Source of the DNA: Euclidia mi
Lineage: Eukaryota; Arthropoda; Insecta; Lepidoptera; Erebidae
Direction: 5' to 3'
DNA: 64,000 nt
Assembly (NCBI GenBank): GCA_944739405.2
Contig: OX123182.2
Location: 40,983,598 to 41,047,597 of the forward strand
Position 1 is the stretch's first letter, and each line of letters opens with the position of its first letter. The position numbers and the translations under genes were made by a program. Shown here piece by piece: positions 63,588-64,000 of this stretch. Under the pieces are notes generated by a model. It ran no database searches. It saw nothing but the letters and a program-made list of their open reading frames with translations, and was not told where the DNA came from.

Positions 63588-64000
63588 ATGATCAAGAGAA
63601 GGAAAATACGAAAGGTTAAGAATATATGTTGGGACAAGGATGGACAATCAGCATTGTCAGAGAAGAAGAAAGCTTGGTTAGATTGGTTGGCTGCCAGAGC
63701 CAATGAAAGAATGGGAAAAGCAACGAGTGAGGACATAGATGAAGCAAGAAAGGAATTTGTTCGGTCAAAAAGAATAGTGAAAAAATGGTAAAAGGAAAAA
63801 AAAGGAAAAGAAAAATGAGTTTGATACGATTTCCGGAGAAACATTAAGTTTTTTTGGAAATCCGTTCGTGCAGTTCGAGGATGAACTCAATCCTCAGAAT
63901 ACACATCGATCAGAGACAAGAATGGAAGGATAGTGAATGGTGAATCGTGCGTGCTGAAGAGATGGAAAAAGTATTTTGAAGGTTTATTTGAAAGAACGGC
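63588..64000 (+). mobile_element. LINE fragment (RTE-like), running off the window
   Basis: First part reads EKKKAWLDWLAARANERMGK and ARKEFVRSKRIVKKW, the basic linker region between endonuclease and reverse transcriptase. After frame breaks it continues IRDKNGRIVNGESCVLKRWK and KYFEGLFERT, a standard LINE sequence just before the RT domain. 5' truncated near 63580. The RT domain itself would lie beyond the window end. Confidence 0.75.

Overview
This is an insect nuclear window, almost certainly from a butterfly or moth. The two clear genes have insect-type multi-exon structure. The rest is AT-rich and crowded with repeats of a lepidopteran kind: short non-autonomous Helitrons (5' TC, 3' CTAG, inserted between A and T), tRNA-headed SINEs, RTE-like LINE tails ending in (GATGAT)n, and hAT-like MITEs with 8-bp target duplications. 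The organism assignment is inference from these features; no species can be named.

Layout. 1-1000 holds the broken 3' end of an unrecognised spliced gene. 1000-4300 is stacked repeats. 4305-7946 (+) is a complete seven-exon gene for mitochondrial phosphatidylglycerophosphate synthase (PGS1, 465 codons plus stop), first enzyme of the cardiolipin branch. 7950-16000 is repeats: LINE tail, Harbinger transposase remnant, hAT MITE, SINEs and a 3.2-kb fold-back element. 17123-21809 (-) is a five-exon, 309-residue rhomboid intramembrane protease of the EGF-ligand-processing type, with a possible non-coding first exon and promoter near 29531-29762. The two genes are convergent and show no functional link.

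From about 30 kb to 63 kb I find no intact gene. This stretch carries nested transposons (30.7-32.2, 34.8-36.7 and 36.96-37.76 kb), Helitrons, SINEs, perfect short hairpins, a possible decayed membrane-protein fragment (52.9-53.2 kb) and several GC-rich or non-repetitive blocks that could be regulatory DNA of the developmental gene rhomboid. At the right edge, 63102-63141 looks like a first coding exon with a perfect splice donor, followed by a LINE running off the window.

I did not find a convincing new multi-gene system. The best leads are the broken gene at the left edge, the decayed two-exon fragment at 53 kb, the very large fold-back elements, the perfect 21-31-bp hairpins and a repeated motif at 55.3/55.7 kb. 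Coordinates of spliced exons were read by hand from frame and splice-site consistency; no similarity search was run.
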